From contig NZ_CABVQC010000021.1 in NCBI RefSeq assembly GCF_902499175.1, positions 1-64,000 of the forward strand: 64,000 nucleotides of DNA, given 5' to 3'. Of this stretch, positions 1-6,996 are shown piece by piece (within the stretch, counting starts at the first letter, position 1; every line of letters begins with the position of its first letter). Under the pieces are notes generated by a model that worked only from the letters and a program-made list of their open reading frames with translations, ran no database searches and was not told the origin of the DNA. This DNA is from Burkholderia aenigmatica (GTDB lineage: Bacteria > Pseudomonadota > Gammaproteobacteria > Burkholderiales > Burkholderiaceae). The position numbers and the translations under genes were made by a program.

Positions 1-73
1 GCGCGCGCGACATCTTGCAGAAGGTCATTCGCGCCAACAGTCGCTTAAGTTCCAAACAGAACGGAACACTGCA

Positions 74-97
74 CTAGCGGGAACAGCTTCCCGCTAG
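74..97. repeat. perfect 10-bp inverted repeat
   Basis: Arms at 74-83 and 88-97 are exact reverse complements around a 4-base loop. Read on the minus strand it follows ACCC and looks like the GC hairpin (P3) of the leader RNAs at 1397-4743. It may therefore be the start of another such leader for a gene off the left edge, or a second terminator stem after the methyltransferase gene. No T-run follows it on either strand. Confidence 0.5.
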
Positions 98-100
98 GGT

Positions 101-128
101 AAAAAAATGAGGCACCGGGAGTGGTGCC
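101..128 (-). terminator. intrinsic terminator after the methyltransferase gene
   Basis: On the minus strand a GGCACC/GGTGCC stem with a 5-6 base loop (111-128) is followed after TCA by seven T residues (101-107). It lies 12 bases past the stop codon of the gene at 140-1396. Confidence 0.8.
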
Positions 129-139
129 GACATGCCTGC

Positions 140-1396
140 TTAGCAGGCGAAAAGATCCGCGGCCCGCCGGAAATCACCGATGCCTTGCCGTGTCAGTACT
201 GCATCCGGAAAGCGGTTTGCTCCCCCCAACACGTAGTCAAGCATCAATTCGCTTCCGATCCAGTTCCGGCCAAGCCGCTCAGCCTCTGCTCCAGTCTTGA
301 ACGAACCCGAGAACGGGTCGTAGACCGTGTCGCCTTCCATCGTGCACAGCTTGATGAAGTGTTCCGGGACAGCGCCCGGAAACCGCGCCGGATGGACCGG
401 CAGATCCTGCTCACGGCAAGCCTTCATGTAATGACTGTTCGACTCGGTATTCGCCGCGACGATCAGATTTGGTGGTATTGCCCCTCCGTTGTCGACGTCG
501 AAAGCGCCGGCCGACAGCTCGTGGCCACTGGGTCGTACAGCCGCCTTCTCACCACCCGCGGCAATGCGCGATCGCATGGACTCGCTGTACGGCACGAGTA
601 CCTGAGAATTGTCGGCATACGGATCGCCGTTCGGTGCGAGCCAGTAGATCTGCTCGAGCGACGGCTTGACGCGGACGCGGCGCACGGTAACCCACTCCGC
701 CGGCGCTGGCATCTTCGACGGGTTGTGCCAGGCGTATCGGGAACACAGCTTCCATCCCAGATCGTCCTCGAGCCGGATGATCAACCGTTCCTGATACGTC
801 GACAACATCGGCTCGCCGCTCTGGAATACGTCTCCAAGATTGAGCACCACCGAGCCGTCGCCCGCCAGCTTCTGCGGCCACAGTTCGGCAATCCGCATCA
901 ACCAGTCGAGATACTCTTCGACAGGCTTATTGCCGTACTGCTTTTCGCGGAGAAGCGGATACGGAGGCGACGTCAGGATCAGTCTGAGAGATCCGTCGTC
1001 GATGTGCGCGACGGCCTCCTTCGCTTCGCCGAACAGCGCCACACCTTTGCTCGTCGTGAAGATGGTGATGACGATGCCAGGTGCGGCCTGACGAAGTGCG
1101 TCTCGCCCTTTGCCCGTCAGATCCCATTCGCCGCGACCGGACGAGTTGATCAGCCCCATCAAACGGGCGCGCTGCTGCGCCCACCTGACAGATCGCTGGT
1201 ACACGTTGACATTTCGTCCTGCGAGTAGCGTCGTTTCTTGCTGTTCGACATCCGGCACGCCGCACTTGAGTGCGATCGCGTCGTAAAGGTCGTGGGTATG
1301 CGCCTTGCCGCCTTCGTTTTCGATGCAATCGAGTAACGGCAGAACAATCTGGTCTTGCGAGACCTTGCGGCGAGACCGCGGTCGAGGTTGATTCAT
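140..1396 (-). CDS. site-specific DNA methyltransferase (TSPPY type)
   Basis: A 418-aa protein. The catalytic motif IV reads TSPPY at about residues 141-145, which fits N4-cytosine or beta-class N6-adenine amino-methyltransferases. The SAM-binding motif near the C-terminus is DPFSGSFKTG, followed by NWIGSEL. About 90 N-terminal residues look like a winged helix of the kind found at the N-terminus of Mrr-type proteins. No restriction endonuclease gene is adjacent, so it looks like an orphan modification enzyme. ATG has SD GGAG 7-8 bases upstream, and that SD can be masked by the leader hairpin at 1399-1422. Target base and recognition site cannot be read from sequence. Confidence 0.93.
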   Translation of the reverse strand: MNQPRPRSRRKVSQDQIVLPLLDCIENEGGKAHTHDLYDAIALKCGVPDVEQQETTLLAGRNVNVYQRSVRWAQQRARLMGLINSSGRGEWDLTGKGRDALRQAAPGIVITIFTTSKGVALFGEAKEAVAHIDDGSLRLILTSPPYPLLREKQYGNKPVEEYLDWLMRIAELWPQKLAGDGSVVLNLGDVFQSGEPMLSTYQERLIIRLEDDLGWKLCSRYAWHNPSKMPAPAEWVTVRRVRVKPSLEQIYWLAPNGDPYADNSQVLVPYSESMRSRIAAGGEKAAVRPSGHELSAGAFDVDNGGAIPPNLIVAANTESNSHYMKACREQDLPVHPARFPGAVPEHFIKLCTMEGDTVYDPFSGSFKTGAEAERLGRNWIGSELMLDYVLGGANRFPDAVLTRQGIGDFRRAADLFAC

Positions 1397-1531
1397 GCTC
1401 TGCTCCGGGAACGCGAAGCAGACAACCCTGCAGGGCTGTGTGCCCCGCTAGGGTTCAAGATTCGGCACCAGCTAGGGATGCCAGAATTACAGCCGCAAAA
1501 GGGCCGAGGCTGGATACGGACCAGCTACCGT
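1397..1531 (-). ncRNA. structured 5' leader, copy A
   Basis: The minus-strand transcript leader of the methyltransferase. In transcript order: P1 GCTGG/CCAGC (1521-1525 with 1509-1513); a variable hairpin with GGCA/TGCC arms; P3 with outer CCC/GGG and inner CGGG/CCTG pairs (1426-1453); and P4 in which TCTGCTTC pairs with GGAGCAGA (1399-1406 with 1415-1422), covering the SD. The same four-part layout recurs at 4072-4204 and 4606-4743 with sequence changes that keep the pairing. It looks like a cis-acting translational switch. The ligand or trigger is unknown. Confidence 0.7.
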
Positions 1532-1545
1532 GGGAAATCAGGTTG

Positions 1546-1573
1546 ATTGTACACGATAACTTCTTGATGGGAA
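1546..1573 (-). promoter_or_regulatory. promoter A with TTCC-N5-GGAA-like motif
   Basis: Minus-strand -10 TACAAT at 1546-1551, preceded by TG (extended -10). The pseudo-palindrome TTCCCATCAAGAAG at 1560-1573 occupies the -35 region. Transcription would start near 1538, at the 5' end of leader A. The same arrangement stands upstream of leaders B and C. Confidence 0.65.
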
Positions 1574-1616
1574 TCCGCCAAGCGGAGCACCGACAGCGCT
1601 GAATCGGGCGGTTAAG

Positions 1617-1964
1617 TTACTTGGCCGACGGAATTTCCGGCGCCCGCTCGAGATCCCGGACGTCCATGAATTCCTTGAGACGCTGACGTCTTTGCCGCGG
1701 GCGCAGGTCGAAGTCCACATAGACGTGATCTTCGAAGGGGCGGCTGCACAGGGTATTGACTGTCCCAGTCCACCCGGCACGTCCGGCCTGCTCCGACTGA
1801 GGGAAGTATCTGGTTTTCACGTCTTCGGAGACACGCACCCGATCGCCGGGAGCAAACTGATGGACTTTGGCTTCGCTGTTCGTAGCAGGTAAATCTCGGC
1901 CGACGTCACTTGCACTATGCGCACTACCACCCAAAACGGCGCTCGCATCTTTTTCGCTCATCAT
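1617..1964 (-). CDS. hypothetical protein with possible SH3/KOW-like segment
   Basis: A 115-aa protein of unknown function. Residues about 38-100 (FAPGDRVRVSEDV, then a glycine-containing turn and VYVDFD) have the spacing of a small SH3-like or KOW beta-barrel; this is inference from pattern only. Two consecutive ATGs (1964, 1961) follow a purine-rich GGGGAAA. A CCTGACGGGAA motif lies just upstream in the intergenic region. No neighbour clarifies its role. Confidence 0.7.
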   Translation of the reverse strand: MMSEKDASAVLGGSAHSASDVGRDLPATNSEAKVHQFAPGDRVRVSEDVKTRYFPQSEQAGRAGWTGTVNTLCSRPFEDHVYVDFDLRPRQRRQRLKEFMDVRDLERAPEIPSAK

Positions 1965-2129
1965 TTTCCCCAGGAATGCTTGTTCCCGTCAGGCTAACAA
2001 GGCGTTTCACGAAAGCAAGTCCCATGGTATGCAGTGGTGGCGAATCGCCCCTATTCGAATCTGCCATGCGCTTCCTGTCTTGTTCCCCGAGAAAATTTAT
2101 CTTGGGAGGGCGCTTCACGGAGCGGGAGG

Positions 2130-2681
2130 CTACTTGCTACGAAGTGGTCCCATCTTCTCCCGGAGACGGGAAACTGCGCGCATCGCATCAGTTTCCTGCA
2201 GCGCAATGAAGCGACCGAACACACCGTTGACCACCTGCACGCCGTCGTAGACCTTCATACTGTCGCGGTACACGAACGCGTCGTCCTCGCGGACGTGCCC
2301 GTTGCGCAGAAGATGATCCACCACGGCGAGAATGTCGTTCGTGACGCTACAGCCGCCCTCGTCCCGATCGATTACGACCGCGACCTGGTCGACACGCTCG
2401 ATATCAATGTTGGATCGCAGCGGAATGGGCTTCCCGGTGCGTTGAACGAATTTCCCTTTGCTGGCCATGGCGATGACTGTTGCCGCTGTAGCCGAGATGC
2501 TCGAAATCGCTCCGGGCGAGAACACGGTCATTCGGCCGTAGACGTCATGAACTTCCAGTTTCATGCCGGAATCGATATCGACGACACCGGCACAGCCATG
2601 CTTGCGAAGCAGATCCTCCAGCTCGTCCAGGCCGAACACCACGTCGAACATCCCTTGCCGCCGGCGTCTTATCTCGATCAC
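2130..2681 (-). CDS. hypothetical protein
   Basis: A 183-aa protein with even, acidic/hydrophobic composition, no membrane segment and no motif I recognise. The start is taken as GTG at 2681 because GGAGG lies 4 bases upstream. The frame stays open to another GTG at 2708, which has no ribosome-binding site. Likely monocistronic. Confidence 0.72.
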   Translation of the reverse strand: MIEIRRRRQGMFDVVFGLDELEDLLRKHGCAGVVDIDSGMKLEVHDVYGRMTVFSPGAISSISATAATVIAMASKGKFVQRTGKPIPLRSNIDIERVDQVAVVIDRDEGGCSVTNDILAVVDHLLRNGHVREDDAFVYRDSMKVYDGVQVVNGVFGRFIALQETDAMRAVSRLREKMGPLRSK

Positions 2682-2886
2682 CTTTCCTCCCTGCCATTCG
2701 AATCCCACGATTGAGCCATTATCCAGACCGCGCCCTCGTTTTCAATGGGCGGCAGCGAGGAATTCACACCCTGTTAACGGAGAGCCCCCCTGCACAGCTT
2801 TAGAGCTGCCAGAGTCATCAGGTACGTCCCCCTAAGGATCTGCCGACGCGAATCTCCGAAATTCAGCACCGGCGTACCCGACAAAT

Positions 2887-2929
2887 GGAAAAGGCCCGTG
2901 GCGCCCCCAAAACGGGGGCGCCACGGGCC
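2887..2929 (-). terminator. strong intrinsic terminator
   Basis: Sixteen-base perfect arms at 2893-2908 and 2914-2929 with a 5-base loop, followed on the minus strand by TTTTCC. It ends the operon running 4071 to 3031. The 2709-2886 interval beyond it holds no supportable gene. Confidence 0.9.
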
Positions 2930-3030
2930 GTATGATCGACACTTCAATCGACGTGTCGAGACAGGCGGCTGGAGATGCCCGAGGGAATCTCCTGCCCCAC
3001 GCTGGTCGTAAACTGAAAGACCGCGGGCGC

Positions 3031-3174
3031 CTAGCTGTTGAGCCAGTCGTCGTAGCTCTTGACCTTCCAGCCCAGCGCAATTGCGTTGGCAACGTAGATC
3101 TGATACTCGTCGTCGTTGGCACCTCGGACTGGTGTTTGCCAGTCCGCTGCAGGCGTGAGCTTCGGATCAGCCAT
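3031..3174 (-). CDS. small hypothetical protein (47 aa)
   Basis: A small gene starting MADPKLTPAADWQTP and ending DDWLNS. Its ATG overlaps the end of the upstream gene (stop at 3167), with GGAGG of that gene's 3' end serving as SD, so the two are translationally coupled. It is acidic and soluble, with a tryptophan-rich C-terminus. The strong terminator at 2887-2929 follows. Function unknown. Confidence 0.75.
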   Translation of the reverse strand: MADPKLTPAADWQTPVRGANDDEYQIYVANAIALGWKVKSYDDWLNS

Positions 3175-3844
3175 ACGTCACCTCCAACTGCTCGAGGGTG
3201 GCTTTGACCACCGCCGTGAAATCGCGGGGACCGCCGTTCACGGGGATGGCCTTCAGAACGGCGTCAAGCTCCTCGCCGTCGTCGCCCTCGATCATTTCGA
3301 TGATTGCCGTGGCCACTTCACCTCGCATCCACCCTGCCGCGTAGCGGGGCGCCGTGAAGTACACGACCCTCGGACACACCGCGAAGCAAAAACTGCCCAC
3401 GCGACGTGTCGTGAGCGGATTCGCATCCGCGAAGATCATCGCGTCAAGCTTAGCCTTGCGACGCTTGTCTTCGTCTCCGGTTGGGTACGGAAACTGAATC
3501 ATCGCGCAGGCCTGCACGAGCACGTATCGTGAGAGAGCGTCGAGCGTCCCCTCGTAAAGCCATGGATCGTGCTGGCACAGACTCCAGCCGCGATGCTTAG
3601 AAATCGCCAGCAGTTCCATCCCCCTCCGCTCGTGCGGGTTGAGATCGAAAATCTGCGGATATTCCTGCTCGCGGATCTTGGAAGGATCCGGGGTCCACTC
3701 GAGCGCGACGTTCACGATTGCATCTTTCGTGACCTCGCGCAGCTTGTAATCCCCGATCTCATTCCTGGCCGCATAGCTGATTGCAGCCGATGCGGACAGA
3801 AAGTGCTTGATCGCACTGCCGTTTCGATACTGGATACCGTCCAT
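3167..3844 (-). CDS. hypothetical protein (225 aa)
   Basis: A 225-aa soluble protein without recognised domains; five cysteines are scattered and do not form zinc pairs. ATG at 3844 is preceded by AAGGAGCAG. It sits between the 52-aa zinc-ribbon-like gene (3913-4071) and the 47-aa gene it overlaps, so all three are probably one operon driven from the promoter at 4219-4247. Its own SD lies in a potential hairpin (see 3845-3912). Confidence 0.8.
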   Translation of the reverse strand: MDGIQYRNGSAIKHFLSASAAISYAARNEIGDYKLREVTKDAIVNVALEWTPDPSKIREQEYPQIFDLNPHERRGMELLAISKHRGWSLCQHDPWLYEGTLDALSRYVLVQACAMIQFPYPTGDEDKRRKAKLDAMIFADANPLTTRRVGSFCFAVCPRVVYFTAPRYAAGWMRGEVATAIIEMIEGDDGEELDAVLKAIPVNGGPRDFTAVVKATLEQLEVTYG

Positions 3845-3912
3845 GGTGACTGCTCCTTGAATTCAGCGGAATTAGCCCTCGCGGGCGTGCTCCGCAGGGA
3901 TCATGTGAACAG
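3845..3912 (-). promoter_or_regulatory. partial leader-like element inside operon
   Basis: The 68-base intercistronic gap carries CCC-TG-CGG / CCG-CGA-GGG, the same layout as P3 of the leader RNAs. GTGACTG at the end of the upstream gene can pair with CAGTCAC, which overlaps GGAGCAG just before the ATG at 3844. This is a reduced copy of the SD-masking arrangement seen in copies A-C. Confidence 0.45.
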
Positions 3913-4071
3913 TCACTTGGACGACTTACGGATCTGCCTGCCGGCCGGTCCGAAATGAGCGTCGAAATGGTCGCCGGTCAGGCATTCGATGTTGTGACGG
4001 CAATCCCCGTTGAATACCCCACGGTGGGAATGGCCGCAGCGATCGCATTGCACAACGTACAGGAAAGGCAT
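3913..4071 (-). CDS. small zinc-ribbon-like protein (52 aa)
   Basis: A 52-aa protein starting MPFLYVVQCDRCGHSHRG. CxxCGH near residues 9-13 with further Cys and His at about 24-30 suggest a small zinc-binding fold. ATG at 4071 is preceded by AAGGAGCAG, which is masked by P4 of leader B. It is the first gene of the 4071-3031 operon. Family unknown; reading frame, SD and leader context all support it. Confidence 0.78.
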   Translation of the reverse strand: MPFLYVVQCDRCGHSHRGVFNGDCRHNIECLTGDHFDAHFGPAGRQIRKSSK

Positions 4072-4204
4072 GGTCTGCTCCTTGAGGGCAGCGAAGCAGA
4101 CGCCCCTCCGGGACGAAAGCCCCGCGAGGGTAAAACACCAGAGTGGTGTGAAAGGATGACGGCGTTACAGCTGCCGTACTGGCTGGTTTTGGGTCCAGCT
4201 ACCG
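4072..4204 (-). ncRNA. structured 5' leader, copy B
   Basis: P1 GCTGG/CCAGC (4195-4199 with 4182-4186). A variable hairpin with ACACC/GGTGT arms followed by TTTT could act as an attenuator. P3 has CCC..CGGG / CCCG..GGG pairs. P4 is GTCTGCTTC pairing nine bases with GGAGCAGAC (4073-4081 with 4093-4101), the best SD-masking stem of the three. It precedes the 52-aa gene. Confidence 0.72.
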
Positions 4205-4218
4205 TTGAAAACGCCTTA

Positions 4219-4247
4219 AATATAGGCGAAAAACTTCCTGTCAGGAA
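4219..4247 (-). promoter_or_regulatory. promoter B with TTCCTGACAGGAAG motif
   Basis: Minus-strand -10 TATATT at 4219-4224. The palindromic TTCCTGACAGGAA at 4234-4247 sits where a -35 box would be, 9 bases upstream of the -10. This is the most symmetrical copy of the motif in the window. Confidence 0.7.
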
Positions 4248-4323
4248 ATAAATTGCAGTGCCGGTCCGCGATCACCTTGCGACGTGGACGTCCGATATCA
4301 CACGCCCGCTGGTGAATCGGAAA

Positions 4324-4605
4324 TTATGAGATCCGGCGAGCACCCGCCAATCCGTAGAATCCACCGCCACCGACGATGTCAGCGACCATGTGGGCCAGGA
4401 CGCCCAAATGAGGACCGCTGGGGTAGTCGCAATACCATTCGCCCAGCAGACAAAAGGAAACGGGCTCGCGAGGGCGCTGAAAATCGGCCATCAGATAATC
4501 GCCAGGCGGGGGACCGGAAAACACGCCGCCGGTGACCTCGATCCTGTCGAATTTGTAGGGGAACGCCCCCTTGACGTAGTCGGTTGCAGTTTTTGCGTCG
4601 TACAT
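4324..4605 (-). CDS. hypothetical protein (93 aa)
   Basis: Starts MYDAKTATDYVKGAFPYKF at 4605 after AGGAGCAG. The frame is open further upstream but runs through the conserved leader, so the longer start is rejected. It has a proline/glycine-rich middle and a glycine-rich C-terminal VGGGGFYGL. Monocistronic behind promoter C and leader C. No known domain. Confidence 0.75.
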   Translation of the reverse strand: MYDAKTATDYVKGAFPYKFDRIEVTGGVFSGPPPGDYLMADFQRPREPVSFCLLGEWYCDYPSGPHLGVLAHMVADIVGGGGFYGLAGARRIS

Positions 4606-4743
4606 GAGTAGCTGCTCCTGGGAATTACGAAGCAGACGCCCAGCGGGACAGAATGCCCCGTATGGGTTGAGGTGAGTGACGGCGTGATGGCGTCGGAAGT
4701 TCATGGCCAGAGGCCGATTGGCTGGTTGCGGCCCAGCTGCCGA
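4606..4743 (-). ncRNA. structured 5' leader, copy C
   Basis: P1 GCTGG/CCAGC (4733-4737 with 4721-4725). The variable hairpin has GACG/CGTC arms. P3 has CCC-ATA-CGGG / CCCG-CT-GGG. P4 is CTGCTTC pairing with GGAGCAG (4612-4618 with 4629-4635). Stem sequences differ from copies A and B while pairing is kept, which argues for selection on RNA structure. Confidence 0.7.
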
Positions 4744-4761
4744 TAGGTCGAATCACGACCG

Positions 4762-4788
4762 ATTATACAGATCCTTCCTGGTGGGAAG
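4762..4788 (-). promoter_or_regulatory. promoter C with CTTCCCACCAGGAAG motif
   Basis: Minus-strand -10 TATAAT at 4762-4767 (extended by TG), with the TTCC-N5-GGAA motif at 4774-4788 six bases upstream. Another CGTCAGGAAG half-like copy lies at about 4803-4812. Confidence 0.7.
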
Positions 4789-4965
4789 CATCTCTTGCGT
4801 TCTCGTCAGGAAGTATCGGACACTAAGAACAGGCACAACCCTTCTAGGACGTCAGGTTGCCTTGGAATAGGACTACATGCGATGACCCTAAATAATCGGC
4901 ATCTGCTGCCGTAATTTACGGGCACATCCCGCGCGATCGCGCTCGCCGGCTGCATCGGAGAATGA

Positions 4966-5403
4966 ATGCTGAATCAACTACTTTCCGGAAACATCCCGCT
5001 GTCTGAACCAAACCAGGTAACGCTTTCCCCGCTGGCTGCTCTGGCTCGCATATTGGTTCTGCATGGATTCCCGGCGAGTTCTCCTGCAGGTGGTACGCCT
5101 GAAGTCGAACCGGCGCCAGTGCAGGACGAGCCTGCCATACCCCACTTCGCGTACATATTCCACGAGGAAAGGTCGATGATGCCGGCCACTTCGGAGCTCG
5201 TGCTGTTCCTGCCGCAGAATGAGACCTGCCCGCATCCCGTCCGGGTGGTTGAGCGAAGCGCATGCAAGGTGAAATGGTATGCGATCGAGACGTGGCACGA
5301 GAACGTACAGCGGTGGATCGATCGAGACACTGCGCCGAAAATGGATGCCGCTGTAGACAAGGCGCGTGAGATGGCGTGGCTCGCCACCGTAGAGAGCGAG
5401 TAA
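4966..5403 (+). CDS. hypothetical protein (145 aa)
   Basis: A 145-aa soluble protein with an alanine/proline linker at about 36-55 and a tryptophan-rich C-terminal half (KWYAIETWHENVQRW). ATG has GGAG 5 bases upstream. It lies 21 bases before the next plus-strand gene, so the two form a two-gene operon, isolated among minus-strand genes. No recognised domain. Confidence 0.72.
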   Translation: MLNQLLSGNIPLSEPNQVTLSPLAALARILVLHGFPASSPAGGTPEVEPAPVQDEPAIPHFAYIFHEERSMMPATSELVLFLPQNETCPHPVRVVERSACKVKWYAIETWHENVQRWIDRDTAPKMDAAVDKAREMAWLATVESE

Positions 5404-5424
5404 CGCAGCCACACACATTCAGCC

Positions 5425-5907
5425 ATGAAAAAACGATTCGAATGCGGCCATTCCGGCTTGGGGAAGTTCTGCCATCGATGCGCAAACGAGGCACGTCCTG
5501 CACTGATGGCGGCAAAGGCCGCTGAGGCACGCCGAGACCGTCACGCCGAAGCAGTGGCCATGGCGGCGGCCGAAGTCGATGCACGGCGTGCTGCGATCGC
5601 GGATGAATCGCGCCGCGCCGCGGAGAAAGCTGCTGCGCACCGCTCAAAACTCGTCGCGGCCGCCGCGAACGCGCCGATCGATCTGAGCGCAGCAATGCAT
5701 CTGCCGGCCGTTCTCGAGCGTGCGTTGGAGGTTCTAGGCAGACTCAAGCAGGGAGCACATCCCCTTACTCTTGGCGGGAAGATGCTGACGTCCCGACGCG
5801 GCGATTTTTCGATCCCGCTGGGTTTGCGATACCGCCTGCTGGTCGACGCAGCATCTCTCAAGCCTCTGAAGTTCCTCTCGCACGAAAGCTACAACCTGCT
5901 GGTCTAG
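5425..5907 (+). CDS. zinc-ribbon / coiled-coil protein with toxin-like C-terminus
   Basis: A 160-aa protein. The N-terminus CGHSGLGKFCHRC (residues 7-19) is a short zinc ribbon of the DUF7682-like kind. Residues 25-75 form an Ala/Arg-rich helix likely to be a coiled coil. The last 40 residues (GLRYRLLVDAASLKPLKFLS) have the strand pattern of ParE/RelE-type folds; that similarity is weak and inferred. It is coupled to the gene at 4966-5403. Confidence 0.78.
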   Translation: MKKRFECGHSGLGKFCHRCANEARPALMAAKAAEARRDRHAEAVAMAAAEVDARRAAIADESRRAAEKAAAHRSKLVAAAANAPIDLSAAMHLPAVLERALEVLGRLKQGAHPLTLGGKMLTSRRGDFSIPLGLRYRLLVDAASLKPLKFLSHESYNLLV

Positions 5908-5920
5908 CCGGGCAGGCAGA

Positions 5921-6118
5921 TTACTTCTTCCTCGCGCGAAGCGTATATCCTCGTGCCGCCCGGATGCACAGGACGAACGCGACTGCGCCGGCGATCGGCA
6001 ATTGAGGTGAGCACTTCGGTTCGAGCCTCATGACGATGGGGATGCTGACGGCAATGATGACCGCCAGGCCGAGAGAGAGCCAACGCTGTCGATTATACAG
6101 GGGGAGAGACTTGATCAT
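5921..6118 (-). CDS. small membrane protein (65 aa)
   Basis: Two hydrophobic segments (about residues 12-30 and 38-52) with an Arg/Lys-rich tail indicate an inner-membrane protein. The start at 6118 is chosen for AGGTGA 8 bases upstream; a longer ATG at 6169 would overlap the preceding gene by 20 bases. It is the last gene of the 6509-5921 run. Function unknown. Confidence 0.7.
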   Translation of the reverse strand: MIKSLPLYNRQRWLSLGLAVIIAVSIPIVMRLEPKCSPQLPIAGAVAFVLCIRAARGYTLRARKK

Positions 6119-6149
6119 GGCGCTGGTCACCTGATTTCCCCAATCTCGA

Positions 6150-6509
6150 TCACGCCCACTGGCGATCATTTAGCAGCGAGGCGAACGTTCGCAACTCCGC
6201 GTCGATCCTTCGCCTGGCGATCGGTAGGTAATGCCAGCCCGGAATCGTCGGCGCTTCGATGAGCCACTGTAGCTGGCCATTTTCCCGGAAGTTTGCCGTC
6301 ATGTTCCACCAGTAATTCAGCGCGCCGCCGGCATGCCCATCCCCGATCATTCGGTGGATCTGCAGAGCGATCGTCTCTGGCGCCTCGAACACGACATAGG
6401 GGCGAGAAGGCCGTGAAGCATGGCCCTCGCATGACCAGAGCGTGCGGACGTCCGCGATGGCATTCAGCGCATCGCATACGGGGCGAATTTTCGGTTCGAT
6501 CAGGTCCAT
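6150..6509 (-). CDS. hypothetical protein with CEGH motif
   Basis: A 119-aa protein. LWSCEGH at about 24-30 followed by RPYVVFEAP recalls a phage/plasmid protein type that carries a W-S-C-E-G-H signature; I cannot assign a named family. No signal peptide. It precedes the small membrane protein. Confidence 0.72.
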   Translation of the reverse strand: MDLIEPKIRPVCDALNAIADVRTLWSCEGHASRPSRPYVVFEAPETIALQIHRMIGDGHAGGALNYWWNMTANFRENGQLQWLIEAPTIPGWHYLPIARRRIDAELRTFASLLNDRQWA

Positions 6510-6561
6510 GCGTCAATGTAGCGCCGCTTCGCAAAACACTCGAGCCAGGAAATCACCATAG

Positions 6562-6819
6562 CTAACCGCGCTCGCACGCCGGTTGGTACTTGCGATCCAG
6601 CCATCGCTCCAGAAACGCGCCAATGGCGATCGCGGCGATCGAAGCCGGAATCCCAACCTTCCACGAGAGGGCATGATCTTGGCATGCCACCAAAATCATC
6701 GGCGCAACGACCCAGCCCAGCAAACCGACCAACAGCGTCCAGCCAGGCACTTGGCCGTCGCTTCCCTTCTTTTTCAACTCTCCGACGCCTTTCATGCTTT
6801 GCATCCCCGCCACATTCAT
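6562..6819 (-). CDS. small membrane protein (85 aa)
   Basis: Two hydrophobic segments (about residues 29-47 and 54-70), then LERWLDRKYQP. Three in-frame ATGs (6819, 6804, 6795) are possible. None has a clear SD; GGGG nine bases before 6795 is the best. Unknown function. Confidence 0.6.
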   Translation of the reverse strand: MNVAGMQSMKGVGELKKKGSDGQVPGWTLLVGLLGWVVAPMILVACQDHALSWKVGIPASIAAIAIGAFLERWLDRKYQPACERG

Positions 6820-6996
6820 CCGTTTATCGGCCTACAACGCCCAAGCTTGACCCGCGATTCGAAATACTGGAGGCGTCCGTACAAGAAATCAACTCTGACT
6901 TTGGCTTGCCGAGCTATGCCCAGTACGGTCCAGCGGTTGATCTTTCAACTTGTTTCCGAAAAGCATTCAAGATAGTTCCGAATCCCCCTGCCCCCA

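Noticed and set aside
107-1228. Long plus-strand frame opposite the methyltransferase
   Set aside because: Arg/His-rich translation typical of antisense shadow; the minus-strand frame carries TSPPY and SAM motifs.
4606-4704. N-terminal extension of the 93-aa protein to 4704
   Set aside because: It would translate the conserved leader hairpins; the SD-supported ATG is at 4605.
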